Shown here: piece after piece, positions 32,104 to 38,994 of the stretch | Position numbering within the stretch: the stretch's first letter is position 1 | How the letters are laid out: the number at the start of each line of letters is the position of its first letter | Source of the DNA: DATGWF01 sp035299585 | GTDB lineage: Bacteria; Actinomycetota; Actinomycetes; Actinomycetales; Microbacteriaceae | Length of the DNA: 38,994 bases | Reading direction: 5' to 3' | NCBI GenBank assembly: GCA_035299585.1 | Contig: DATGWF010000007.1 | Coordinates: 1 to 38,994 of the forward strand | Translations under genes and position numbers: made by a program | The notes under the pieces: model-generated | Told to the model about the DNA's origin: nothing | The model's database searches: none | Seen by the model: the letters and a program-made list of their open reading frames with translations, nothing else

Positions 32104-33350
32104 AACTTCGGACCCACACCTCGCTGTGGATTGCCTTCGCCGCAGTCCACCTCATCCTGAGTGCACTCAACATCTGGGGGCCCGGGTTCCCGATGGGTGA
32201 CGTCACCCGGACCTACGTTGTCTGGGCAATTCACGCGCGCGAGGGCCTTGACCGCGTCGGTATCGATCAGGCCTGGGTGTATCCCATCCTTGCGTTCCTC
32301 CCGATGACGCTCGCGCTCTACCTCCCATTTTTCGACTATGGAACCTCCTGGTTGCTCATCGTGGCAGTGCTCGACGCCGCGGCGTTTGCGCTCCTTCTTG
32401 GTGCCGGACCGATCGCCCGAAGTCGGCGGATTGCCGCAATCTGGTGGCTCGGGTTCATGCTGGCTCTCGGTCCCATCACCCTGGGTCGCATCGACGCCAT
32501 CACCATCCCGTTTGCGCTCGCCGGCCTCCTCTGGGCGGCCGGGCGCCCTCGCGTCGCGAGTCTGCTGCTGGTCATCGGAGCGTGGATCAAGGTGTGGCCG
32601 GGAGCGCTCTGGGCGGCGCTTGTCATGTCTGTCCGCCGTCGCGCCGAGGTCGTCGTGGTTGCCATCGCGCTGTCAATCGGGATTGCCGTCACGAGCCTGC
32701 TCGCTGGGGCCGGGTGGAACACCTTCGGCTTCGTTGCGCAGCAGGCTGGCCGCGGGCTGCAGGTCGAATCACTCGGTGCGATTCCGTTCCTCTGGGCCAT
32801 CGTGTTTGGGTCTCAAGCACACTCGGTCGTGTTCAACTTTGACATCCTCACCTTCGAGGTCATCGGGCCGAACACGGCGACAATGGCGTCGGTCATGACC
32901 CCCTTCATGGCGCTCGGAATGGCGCTGATAGCGGTGGTCGGCTATCGAGCGGTTCGCAGTGGGGCGTCCACCAGCCGGGTGCTCCCGGAACTCGCATTGG
33001 GCTTCACCATGGTGCTCATCTTTACGAACAAGGTGGGATCGCCGCAGTACATTGTGTGGCTCGCTCCGGTGGTCGTGTACGGCTTTGTCATTGCCCGTCG
33101 GCGGATGCGCACCCCGGCGAGACTCTCCATCGGAATCGCAATCTTGACCCAGCTCATTTACCCCTACTTCTACTCGGCACTGCTCGAGGTGCAGGTATGG
33201 CAGGTCATCGTGATGACACTCAGAGCGGGCCTCGAGGCGTGGCTCCTGGTGTGGGTTATCGGTTCGTTGTGGGACGCGGGTCGGGGGAGTCTGCGAGCAG
33301 ACCTTCGTTCATGGCTTGACGGTGCAGGTCGACTTTTGTCGAAACGCTGA
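32100..33350 (+). CDS. GT87-type integral membrane mannosyltransferase (DUF2029)
   Basis: The 416-residue protein has about ten membrane helices and an external catalytic loop early on (GPGFPMGDVTRTYVVWA), typical of GT-C enzymes that use polyprenyl-phosphate-mannose outside the membrane, such as PimE. The GT87-like segment QQAGRGLQVESLGAIPFLW and the late NKVGSPQYIVWLAPVVVYG support the family. The acceptor is unknown; lipomannan-like glycolipids are plausible. It is coupled to nnrD by ATGA. Its last 95 bases lie antisense to the conserved end of the LuxR-type gene, yet both frames appear real. Confidence 0.85.
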   Translation: MKLRTHTSLWIAFAAVHLILSALNIWGPGFPMGDVTRTYVVWAIHAREGLDRVGIDQAWVYPILAFLPMTLALYLPFFDYGTSWLLIVAVLDAAAFALLLGAGPIARSRRIAAIWWLGFMLALGPITLGRIDAITIPFALAGLLWAAGRPRVASLLLVIGAWIKVWPGALWAALVMSVRRRAEVVVVAIALSIGIAVTSLLAGAGWNTFGFVAQQAGRGLQVESLGAIPFLWAIVFGSQAHSVVFNFDILTFEVIGPNTATMASVMTPFMALGMALIAVVGYRAVRSGASTSRVLPELALGFTMVLIFTNKVGSPQYIVWLAPVVVYGFVIARRRMRTPARLSIGIAILTQLIYPYFYSALLEVQVWQVIVMTLRAGLEAWLLVWVIGSLWDAGRGSLRADLRSWLDGAGRLLSKR

Positions 33351-33942
33351 TGCCCACCGCTCGATATTTCTGTCGGATCCGCTTGAGGTAGCTTTTCGCC
33401 GTCTCCTCCGTGATGGAAAGCTCCTTCGCCACCTCACCGACGGTTGCTCCTGCGGCATAGCGCAACATGACGCGACGCTCTTGGAAGCTGAGCTTCGGCA
33501 GGTTTGACCGGATGACACTCGCGGTGACGTCTCGAGTGAGGTGGCTACTGCCGCGCGCAAGCGCTCGAATGGCCGTGCTCAGAACGTGGGGCGAGTCTGT
33601 TTTGGCGACAAAGCCGTTTGCCCCGGCCGGCAAGATTGCCCGCAAGAGCCACGGAACGGGCTCGCGGGCAATCGCGAGCACATGGGTTCCGTTGTCGACC
33701 GCGGCGCGCACCCATGTCGGAAGCTCCGGCCCGCGGGTGCAATCGAGGCAGAGCAGGATGACGTCGACTCGGGTATCGGCGCGAGCACGGAACGCGTCCC
33801 AGTCGTTCACGAACGTCACCATTCGCAATTGCGGTTCGTGGGTATGGAGCCATGCGGAGAGCGCCTCGCCGAGGAGGCGCTCCTGATCAATCATGGCTAC
33901 TCGGATGAGCCCCCCGAGAGCACTTCGCGAATTCCCTGTCAC
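33256..33942 (-). CDS. LuxR-family regulator with a degenerate receiver domain
   Basis: The 228-residue protein has a receiver-like domain (about 12-125) and a C-terminal LuxR HTH (about 149-212; LSFQERRVMLRYAAGATVGE, ELSITEETAKSYLKRIRQKY). In the receiver, an acidic D19 and K114 are present, but the position where the phospho-accepting Asp normally follows the third strand reads LLCLDC, with C65 in its place (D67 two residues later). Regulation by phosphorylation is therefore doubtful. No kinase gene is adjacent. GTG at 33942 has CAGAAT six bases upstream. The segment overlapping GT87 (residues 198-228) includes the conserved STKVDLHRQA helix. Confidence 0.88.
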   Translation of the reverse strand: MTGNSRSALGGLIRVAMIDQERLLGEALSAWLHTHEPQLRMVTFVNDWDAFRARADTRVDVILLCLDCTRGPELPTWVRAAVDNGTHVLAIAREPVPWLLRAILPAGANGFVAKTDSPHVLSTAIRALARGSSHLTRDVTASVIRSNLPKLSFQERRVMLRYAAGATVGEVAKELSITEETAKSYLKRIRQKYRAVGISVSTKVDLHRQAMNEGLLADSPDPRPTTNR

Positions 33943-33948
33943 CCCTGG

Positions 33949-33954
33949 ATTCTG
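33949..33954 (-). promoter_or_regulatory. -10 element for the LuxR-type gene
   Basis: On the minus strand this reads CAGAAT, six bases before GTG 33942. Confidence 0.45.
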
Positions 33955-34019
33955 AGGGTGGGGCTCAATCGCCGCTGGGCGGAGCGCAAAAGGTGTGTAG
34001 AACCCCGGAATTCTGCTCC

Positions 34020-35249
34020 CTAGTGGGTGACAGGTGCGGCAATCGGGGTCGAAAGCAACGTCTGTAGCGCGTGTCCGACCGCCTCCGATTCGATGAGGAA
34101 GGCGTCGTGTCCGAACTCCGAATCAACGACGACGGCGTCGTCACCGTGGATGTTTCCTGGAATGTGCCGCGCGAGTTCGAATTGGCCGTCGACGCTGAAG
34201 TACCGATCGGACGTGATGCCGAGGACCAGGGTGGGCATCGTGAGTCGACTCAGTGCCTCCGCGACGCTGCCGCGGTCCCGAGCGATATCGTGCGAGTTCA
34301 TGGCTTCGGTCAGCACGATGTAGCTGTTGGCGTCGAACCGTCGGGTGAACTTGTTGCCGTGGAAATCAAGATAGGACTCGACCGCAAACCTGCCGCCGTC
34401 ACCCAGCGGAGAGACGGTGCTCTGCCAGCGCCGGTCGAATCGGTCGTTCAGCTCGCCCGGGGTGCGGTAATTCAGCATGGCCATGCGGCGAGCGAGAGCA
34501 AGACCTCGCGTCGGGCCGGCCCCAATTGGCGCGTCGTAGTAGTCGCCGCCGTTGAAGTTGACGTCGCTTCGGACGGCTTCGATTTGGACACTGTTGTGTG
34601 CGATTTGGTCCGCCGACGTTGCGGGCGGAGCCGCGAGCACGGCCAGCCGCGCTACGGTCTCCGGTGCGGTGACCGCCCACTCCAGCGCGTGCATGCCTCC
34701 CATCGATCCGCCGATGAGTGCGGACCAACGAGCGATACCGAGTTGAGCTCCGAGCGCCTGGAACGCGCGAACCTGGTCGCGAATGGTGAGGTGCGGGAAC
34801 CGGGAACCCCACTCGGTGCCTCGAGCTGAGAGCGACGCGGGCCCGGTTGAGCCCTGGCAGCCGCCCAAAACGTTCGGGCAGACTACGAACCATTCGTCCG
34901 TGTTGATTGCCAGACCTGGCCCCACGACGGACTGCCACCAGCCGTCGGCCTGCGCCTCGGTACCGGAGGTTCGAGCCACGTGCGAGTCGCCGGTGAGTGC
35001 GTGAAACACGAGCACGGCGTTGCTCGCGTCGGCGTTGAGGGTGCCGAACGTTTCGTATGCGATACGGACGTGGGGAAGCGTGGCGCCAGCTTCCGTCGTG
35101 AACTCACCGATCGGTGCGAACCTTCGGGCGCCCACCGGGTCGCCTTCGCGCCACGCCCCAGTCGCCGGCGCCTTGCCGCGCGCAGCACGTTCATCCGCGT
35201 CCGTGACGAAGTGGGAGGGACGCACGTCCGCGGTTGTCTGCCAGTCCAT
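34020..35249 (-). CDS. metX: Homoserine O-acetyltransferase
   Basis: MetX acetylates homoserine with acetyl-CoA, giving O-acetylhomoserine for MetY. This is an alpha/beta hydrolase of 409 residues. Motifs: RIAYETFGTLNADASNAVLV, HALTGDSHVA, GCQGSTGPAS, the nucleophile elbow GGSMGGMHALEW and the C-terminal FGHDAFLIE with the catalytic His. A long frame extends upstream past 35249, but MDWQTTADV at 35249 is the proper start and has CACAAT six bases upstream. A GGCCG-N6-CGGCC hairpin (35261-35276) lies immediately before that hexamer. It is downstream of metY on the same strand, 62 bases apart. Confidence 0.95.
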   Translation of the reverse strand: MDWQTTADVRPSHFVTDADERAARGKAPATGAWREGDPVGARRFAPIGEFTTEAGATLPHVRIAYETFGTLNADASNAVLVFHALTGDSHVARTSGTEAQADGWWQSVVGPGLAINTDEWFVVCPNVLGGCQGSTGPASLSARGTEWGSRFPHLTIRDQVRAFQALGAQLGIARWSALIGGSMGGMHALEWAVTAPETVARLAVLAAPPATSADQIAHNSVQIEAVRSDVNFNGGDYYDAPIGAGPTRGLALARRMAMLNYRTPGELNDRFDRRWQSTVSPLGDGGRFAVESYLDFHGNKFTRRFDANSYIVLTEAMNSHDIARDRGSVAEALSRLTMPTLVLGITSDRYFSVDGQFELARHIPGNIHGDDAVVVDSEFGHDAFLIESEAVGHALQTLLSTPIAAPVTH

Positions 35250-35255
35250 GCCTCT

Positions 35256-35261
35256 ATTGTG
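35256..35261 (-). promoter_or_regulatory. -10 element for leaderless metX
   Basis: On the minus strand this reads CACAAT, six bases before ATG 35249; a small GC hairpin touches its upstream side. Confidence 0.5.
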
Positions 35262-35311
35262 GCCGCAACCACGGCCGCGTCCGCGAATATGACGCCGCTG
35301 GTGGAGTGACG

Positions 35312-36640
35312 CTATACCGCCGCTCGGCGGTTCGCCTCCACGACGGACTGCGCGGCATCCAAACCGGTCGCAAGGTCGGCGAGGATGTCGTCGATGTGCT
35401 CGATGCCGACTGACAAACGCACCAGCCCGGGGGTGACACCCGCACTGAGTTGCTGTTCGGGCGTCAGCTGCGAGTGCGTCGTCGACGCGGGATGGATGAC
35501 CAGCGAGCGAACGTCGCCAATGTTGGCGAGGTGCGAGAACAATTGCAGCGAATCGACAAACGCTCGGCCCGATTCGACGCCACCCTTGAGTTCGAAGGAC
35601 AACACCGCACCGACACCCTTGGGCGCGTACCGGTTTGCAGCGCCGAACCACCGACTCGACGGGAGTCCGGAATAGTTGACCGACGCGACCTCCGGCCGCG
35701 ACTCGAGCCAGCGGGCCACCTCGAGGGCATTCCCAACGTGACGCTCGATGCGCAGAGACAGCGTTTCGATGCCCTGGAGAAGGTTCCATGCGCTCTGCGG
35801 CGCGATGGCCGCCCCGAGGTCACGGAGCAATTGCACTCGCGCCTTGATGATGTACGCGAGGCCGTCACCGAGCGCGCCGGTGTAGCTGACGCCGTGATAC
35901 GAGGGGTCCGGTTCGGTGAGTCCCGGGAAGCGTTCCACGTTCTTCGACCAGGCGAATCGACCGCCGTCAACAATCACGCCACCGATGGTCGTGCCGTGGC
36001 CCCCGATGAACTTCGTTGCCGAGTGCACCACGATGTCGGCCCCGAAATCGATCGGGCGGATGAGATACGGGGTCGCAATGGTGTTGTCGACAATCAGCGG
36101 CACACCGTTTTCATGGGCGACGTCGGCTACGAGGCTGATGTCCAGGATGTTGATCTGAGGGTTCCCGATGGTCTCAGCGAAAAACAGCTTGGTATTGGGG
36201 CGGACCGCACGCCGCCACTCGTCTGGGTCGTCCTGATTTTCGACAAAGGTTGTTTCGATGCCGAGCTTCGCGAGGGTGTACTTGAACAGGTTGTAGGTGC
36301 CACCGTAAATCGAGCTCGATGAGACGATATGGTCGCCAGCCTGAGCAATGTTCAATACGGCGAAGCTTTCCGCGGCCTGCCCCGATGCCAACAGAAGCGC
36401 TGCCGTGCCGCCCTCGAGTGCGGCGAGACGTTGTTCCACCACGTCCTGGGTCGGGTTCTGGATGCGGGTGTAGATATTGCCGAACTCGGCAAGCGCAAAG
36501 AGATTCTTCGCATGCTCTGAGTTGTCGAAGACATATGACGTCGTCTGATAAATCGGAACGGCTCGCGCCTTTGTGACCGGATCGGGCTGGGCCCCCGCAT
36601 GAACCTGCTGCGTCTCAAATCGCCACGACTCGTGTGCCAT
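35312..36640 (-). CDS. metY: O-acetylhomoserine sulfhydrylase (PLP enzyme)
   Basis: MetY makes homocysteine from O-acetylhomoserine and sulfide. The 442-residue protein is a Cys/Met-metabolism PLP enzyme: the start FETQQVHAGAQPDPVTKARA, IYTRIQNPT, LASGQAAESFAVLNI, the Asp of IVDNTIATPY that binds the pyridine nitrogen, and the Schiff-base Lys210 in HSATKFIGGHGTTIGG. The length matches the 420-440 residue OAH sulfhydrylases rather than shorter cystathionine synthases. ATG 36640 has AGGAGA six bases upstream, so it uses a normal leader. The upstream region carries a 20-base inverted motif (see 36667). It is transcribed towards metX, giving a sulfur-assimilation pair. Confidence 0.96.
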   Translation of the reverse strand: MAHESWRFETQQVHAGAQPDPVTKARAVPIYQTTSYVFDNSEHAKNLFALAEFGNIYTRIQNPTQDVVEQRLAALEGGTAALLLASGQAAESFAVLNIAQAGDHIVSSSSIYGGTYNLFKYTLAKLGIETTFVENQDDPDEWRRAVRPNTKLFFAETIGNPQINILDISLVADVAHENGVPLIVDNTIATPYLIRPIDFGADIVVHSATKFIGGHGTTIGGVIVDGGRFAWSKNVERFPGLTEPDPSYHGVSYTGALGDGLAYIIKARVQLLRDLGAAIAPQSAWNLLQGIETLSLRIERHVGNALEVARWLESRPEVASVNYSGLPSSRWFGAANRYAPKGVGAVLSFELKGGVESGRAFVDSLQLFSHLANIGDVRSLVIHPASTTHSQLTPEQQLSAGVTPGLVRLSVGIEHIDDILADLATGLDAAQSVVEANRRAAV

Positions 36641-36666
36641 TGCTGTCTCCTTTGCCTCGAACGCTG

Positions 36667-36732
36667 TGTCAGCACGTTACGTGACAACCCGCAAAATCGC
36701 TTGGCGCGCCGAAACCCGACGTAACGTGACAG
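36667..36732. promoter_or_regulatory. Candidate operators between metY and the SDR gene
   Basis: TGTCAGCACGTTACGTGACA at 36667-36686 has TGTCA and TGACA ends in inverted order around a core ACGTTACGT. A second copy of the core and right half, ACGTAACGTGACAG, lies at 36719-36732, just upstream of the SDR -10. The divergent metY and SDR genes may share one regulator, possibly a sulfur or methionine repressor. The site does not match the TAGAC-N6-GTCTA motif I know for McbR. Confidence 0.5.
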
Positions 36733-36739
36733 CGTGCGC

Positions 36740-36745
36740 CAGAAT
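36740..36745 (+). promoter_or_regulatory. -10 element for the leaderless SDR gene
   Basis: CAGAAT is followed by six bases and ATG 36752. The second copy of the candidate operator ends eight bases upstream, where the -35 region would be. Confidence 0.5.
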
Positions 36746-36751
36746 GGGGAC

Positions 36752-37531
36752 ATGACTCTCCTTGCCGTCGTGACCGGTGCGAGCACCGGAATTGGGGCCG
36801 CCACCGCGCGGGCACTTCGCGCCGAAGGGTGGAACGTCATCGCCGTCGCTCGACGTGCGGAGCGACTCGAATCGCTCGCCGAGGGTTCCGGCGTGATCCC
36901 GTTTGCCGCCGACCTCACCAACGAGGATGCGGTCGCGAACCTCGCCACCTTCATTGATGAGCGTGGCGGTGTTGACGCGCTCGTCCACGTCGCTGGCGGC
37001 GCACGCGGGGGCGAATCCGTCGAGGCCGGTTCGATTGCTGACTGGCAGTGGATGTTCGAGGCGAACGTTCTCGCGACGAAACGCCTCACGAGTGCGCTGT
37101 TGCCGCTCATGCGCAGGGCCGCCCGCGAGCGCGGGGTGTCGAGTCTCGTCACGGTGACGTCGACCGCGGCCTTCGCGGCCTACCCCGGTGGTGGTGGGTA
37201 CAACGCGGCGAAGTTCGCCGAGCACGCCATGGTGGCGGCGCTTCGCTTGGAACTCGCGGGTGAACCCATCCGGGTCATCGAGGTTGCTCCCGGAATGGTC
37301 AAGACCGAGGAATTCGCCCTCAATCGCCTTGGCGGCGATGCCGCCGCCGCCGCGGCTGTCTACGAAGGTGTCGAGGAGCCGCTGACGGCCGCAGACGTTG
37401 CCGAGGTGATTGCAGACGCTCTGCGGAAGCCGAAACACGTGAACCTCGACCTCATCGTGCTGCGCCCGGTCGCCCAGGCGGCTCAGCACCTGTTGATTCG
37501 GCAACCTCTCGCGGTGAAAGACGATGCCTAG
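36752..37531 (+). CDS. SDR family NAD(P)-dependent oxidoreductase
   Basis: A classical short-chain dehydrogenase of 259 residues: the cofactor loop TGASTGIG (8-15), the NAG-like motif HVAGGARGG, and the catalytic triad Ser137, Tyr150 and Lys154 (YNAAK) with the normal 13-residue Ser-Tyr gap. Arg34 and Arg35 after the second strand (AVARRAERLE) suggest NADP(H). Closest in general appearance to YdfG/serine-3-dehydrogenase-like SDRs, but the substrate cannot be told. ATG 36752 is favoured by CAGAAT six bases before it; an in-frame ATG at 36734 would overlap the promoter. It overlaps ung by eight bases. Confidence 0.9.
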   Translation: MTLLAVVTGASTGIGAATARALRAEGWNVIAVARRAERLESLAEGSGVIPFAADLTNEDAVANLATFIDERGGVDALVHVAGGARGGESVEAGSIADWQWMFEANVLATKRLTSALLPLMRRAARERGVSSLVTVTSTAAFAAYPGGGGYNAAKFAEHAMVAALRLELAGEPIRVIEVAPGMVKTEEFALNRLGGDAAAAAAVYEGVEEPLTAADVAEVIADALRKPKHVNLDLIVLRPVAQAAQHLLIRQPLAVKDDA

Positions 37532-38192
37532 CGGCCCAACACTTGGTGCGGGATGGGAGCGTGCGCTCGCGCCGGCGCGATACGAATTGGACCGTGCGCT
37601 CGAGCTGGTCGCTGCCGAACGCGAGAGCGGTATCGAGGTTTTGCCGGAAACCCAGCGGGTGCTTCGGGCGTTCGAGCAGCCGTTCGATGATGTCCGCGTC
37701 GTTATCGTTGGCCAAGACCCGTATCCGACGCCGGGGAACGCGGTTGGGCTCGCGTTTTCAATCGACGCCGACGTCGCGAAGTTTCCCGCGAGCTTGCGAA
37801 ACATCCTCGCCGAGTATGCGACCGACCTTGGTCGCGATGTACCGCGAACGGGCGACCTCTCTCCGTGGGCACAACGGGGAGTGCTGCTGCTGAACACGAC
37901 CCTGACGGTTCGAGCGGGGGCCCCTGGCTCTCACTCCGGTCTCGGCTGGGAGGAGGTCACCCGGCAGGCCGTGGTCGCACTTGCCGCCCGGGATGTTCCC
38001 CTCGTGGGTGTGCTCTGGGGTTCCCACGCCCGATCGCTCCAGAACGCCTTCGGCCGCTGGCCCACGATCACCAGCCCACACCCGAGCCCGCTGTCCGCGT
38101 ATCGCGGCTTCTTCGGTTCGCGACCGTTCACTCGCGTCAACGCGCACCTTCGCGCGCTCGGCGCCACACCAATCGACTGGTCGCTCGCCTAG
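37524..38192 (+). CDS. ung: Uracil-DNA glycosylase, family 1
   Basis: Ung excises uracil from DNA to start base-excision repair. The 222-residue protein has the catalytic water-activating loop VGQDPYPTPG (D65 in GQDPY), the uracil-recognition LLLNTTLTVRAG, and the DNA-intercalating loop SPHPSPLSAYRGF near residue 190. ATG 37524 lies eight bases inside the SDR gene, pointing to co-translation. Its stop TAG forms the first bases of the -10 element for the GNAT gene. Confidence 0.96.
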   Translation: MPSGPTLGAGWERALAPARYELDRALELVAAERESGIEVLPETQRVLRAFEQPFDDVRVVIVGQDPYPTPGNAVGLAFSIDADVAKFPASLRNILAEYATDLGRDVPRTGDLSPWAQRGVLLLNTTLTVRAGAPGSHSGLGWEEVTRQAVVALAARDVPLVGVLWGSHARSLQNAFGRWPTITSPHPSPLSAYRGFFGSRPFTRVNAHLRALGATPIDWSLA

Positions 38193-38195
38193 GCT
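38190..38195 (+). promoter_or_regulatory. -10 element for the leaderless GNAT gene
   Basis: TAGGCT includes the ung stop codon and is followed by six bases and ATG 38202. Confidence 0.5.
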
Positions 38196-38201
38196 GGCGT
38201 C

Positions 38202-38786
38202 ATGCTGGAAAGCGAGTACCAACGACGACGTGTGCTCCCGCATCACCTGCGGAAACCCGTCGAACCTGAGCGTGCCTTCAGCTTCGTCATCCGCGACGCC
38301 CGCGCGAGCGATTTGCCCGAGGTGCGCGAGATGTACAACTATTACGTCGCCAACTCCTCGGTGACCTTCGATTCACGAGCGATGTCCCACAGCGACTGGG
38401 CTCACAAGTTTGGTGTGCTGCAGAAGTTCCGAATGCCGTTCCTCGTGGCCGAAGCACCTACGGGTCAGATTCTCGGGTATGCGCTCGCTGCGCCCATTCA
38501 GGAGCGCCGGTCGGCTCGAGTCGTGGCGGAAAACTCAATCTACCTCGGCCCGGCTGCGACCGGTAAGGGGTTGGGAACCGCACTCATGGCGGCGCTCATT
38601 GAGAAATCGCGGGCGCTCGGTTTGCGCGAGCTCGTCGCCATCATCGCCGACAAGAACGCTGAAGGTTCCCTGCGGTTGCACGAACAATTCGGATTCGTCG
38701 AGAGCGGGCGCATGGGCCGAGTGGGCTTCAAGTTCGGGCGACACCTGGGCAGCATCATGATGCGCAAGTCGCTCAAGCGCGGGTAA
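38202..38786 (+). CDS. GNAT N-acetyltransferase, phosphinothricin-acetyltransferase-like
   Basis: The 194-residue protein has an N-terminal basic segment (about 1-25) and a GNAT domain: IRDARASDLPEVREMYNYYV, FLVAEAPTGQILGYALAAPI, the acetyl-CoA loop ATGKGLGTALMAAL and the last helix LRLHEQFGFVESGRMGRVGF. The NYYVANSSVTFD segment and the overall order match the PAT/YncA-like group that acetylates small amines such as phosphinothricin or methionine sulfoximine. The natural substrate is unknown. Two tiny hairpins (about 38790-38802 and 38815-38832) follow the stop. Confidence 0.88.
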   Translation: MLESEYQRRRVLPHHLRKPVEPERAFSFVIRDARASDLPEVREMYNYYVANSSVTFDSRAMSHSDWAHKFGVLQKFRMPFLVAEAPTGQILGYALAAPIQERRSARVVAENSIYLGPAATGKGLGTALMAALIEKSRALGLRELVAIIADKNAEGSLRLHEQFGFVESGRMGRVGFKFGRHLGSIMMRKSLKRG

Positions 38787-38851
38787 CGCGGTCGCTTCGA
38801 CCTGAGTGCTCGTGGCGCCGCGGTCGAGACCTTCCGGCTCGTGCTTGGCGG

Positions 38852-38994
38852 TCAGCGGCCGCGGAACTCCGCCGGCACCCCGGTGAGGAACGACGCGATG
38901 GCAATCGCCGCATCCTCCGAGGCCATGAGCGAGGTGAGTTGTGCCGGGAGCATCGCGCGGGCGGCATCGGCGTCACGCTCGGCAACCCGTGCGT
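38852..38994 (-). CDS. 3' end of a probable enoyl-CoA hydratase/isomerase family gene
   Basis: Only the last 47 codons are in the window; the gene continues past the right edge. The minus-strand frame ends SEDAAIAIASFLTGVPAEFR then Gly-Arg-stop. That end, a run of helix followed by FLTGVPAEFRGR, resembles the C terminus of crotonase-family proteins, which often finish with a Lys/Arg-Pro-Pro-x-Phe-x-Gly-Arg motif. No catalytic residue is included, so the call rests on the tail alone. It is convergent with the GNAT gene. Confidence 0.5.
   Translation of the reverse strand, partial: ARVAERDADAARAMLPAQLTSLMASEDAAIAIASFLTGVPAEFRGR

Noticed and set aside
1..38994. Insertion sequences, prophage, integrase, toxin-antitoxin, CRISPR or defence genes
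   Set aside because: No transposase, integrase, Cas protein, repeat array or defence-type domain could be recognised; the window looks like core chromosome.

Overview
The window is GC-rich, densely packed chromosomal DNA from an actinobacterium. The markers are a WhiB protein, a PdtaS-type histidine kinase, a SigH/SigR-type sigma factor with a zinc anti-sigma factor, a fused 2-oxoglutarate enzyme of the Kgd/OdhA type, a protein O-mannosyltransferase, a GT87 mannosyltransferase and a GuaB1-type enzyme. The small genome style and the SAF/ATPase neighbourhood suggest a member of Microbacteriaceae or a relative, but that placement is inference. No insertion sequence, phage gene, CRISPR array or rRNA was seen, and no gene-free stretch exceeds about 165 bases.

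Layout. 1-3550: the 3' end of an M18 aminopeptidase, L-serine dehydratase and Pmt (the last two on the minus strand). 3596-10568: a plus-strand translation/isoprenoid block, rsmI-metG-tatD-rsmA-ispE-ABC-F, closed by a convergent marR. 11184-13735: tRNA-Gln(TTG), glmU and prs, ending in a bidirectional hairpin. 13841-19468: a poorly understood actinobacterial block containing an Rv3235-like protein, an unknown protein, a BldC/excisionase-like HTH, a SAF-domain membrane protein, a MinD/TadZ-like ATPase without Walker lysines, a PdtaS-like kinase, WhiB and a small membrane protein. 19465-23369: bcp, rsgA and aroA on the minus strand, divergent from sigH-rsrA. 23437-27132: kgd. 27293-31152: guaB1 followed by two CNNM/CorC-type genes. 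31318-33942: NAD(P)HX dehydratase, GT87 and a convergent LuxR-type regulator that overlaps GT87 by 95 bp. 34020-36640: metX and metY (minus). 36752-38786: an SDR oxidoreductase, ung and a GNAT acetyltransferase. 38852-38994: the 3' end of a probable enoyl-CoA hydratase.

From memory, several blocks keep the order known in Mycobacterium tuberculosis: pmt/rsmI/metG/tatD/ksgA/ispE/glmU/prsA (Rv1002c-Rv1018c), whiB1/pdtaS/rsrA/sigH/aroA/rsgA (Rv3219-Rv3228c) and guaB1 with two CBS-domain genes (Rv1843c-Rv1841c). The resuscitation-promoting factor gene that I recall between tatD and ksgA there is absent here, where the two genes overlap.

The most general signal is in gene starts. At least 13 genes have a -10-like hexamer with A at position 2 and T at position 6, exactly six bases before the start codon, and usually no separate ribosome binding site; a few more have 7-8 bases. 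This predicts widespread leaderless transcription and fixes several start codons. Other points of interest are a 13-codon leader ORF coupled to the first CNNM gene, an ATPase/SAF pair without pilus genes, a LuxR-type regulator with a degenerate receiver, a cysteine-rich tail on the anti-sigma factor, and a repeated inverted motif between metY and the SDR gene.
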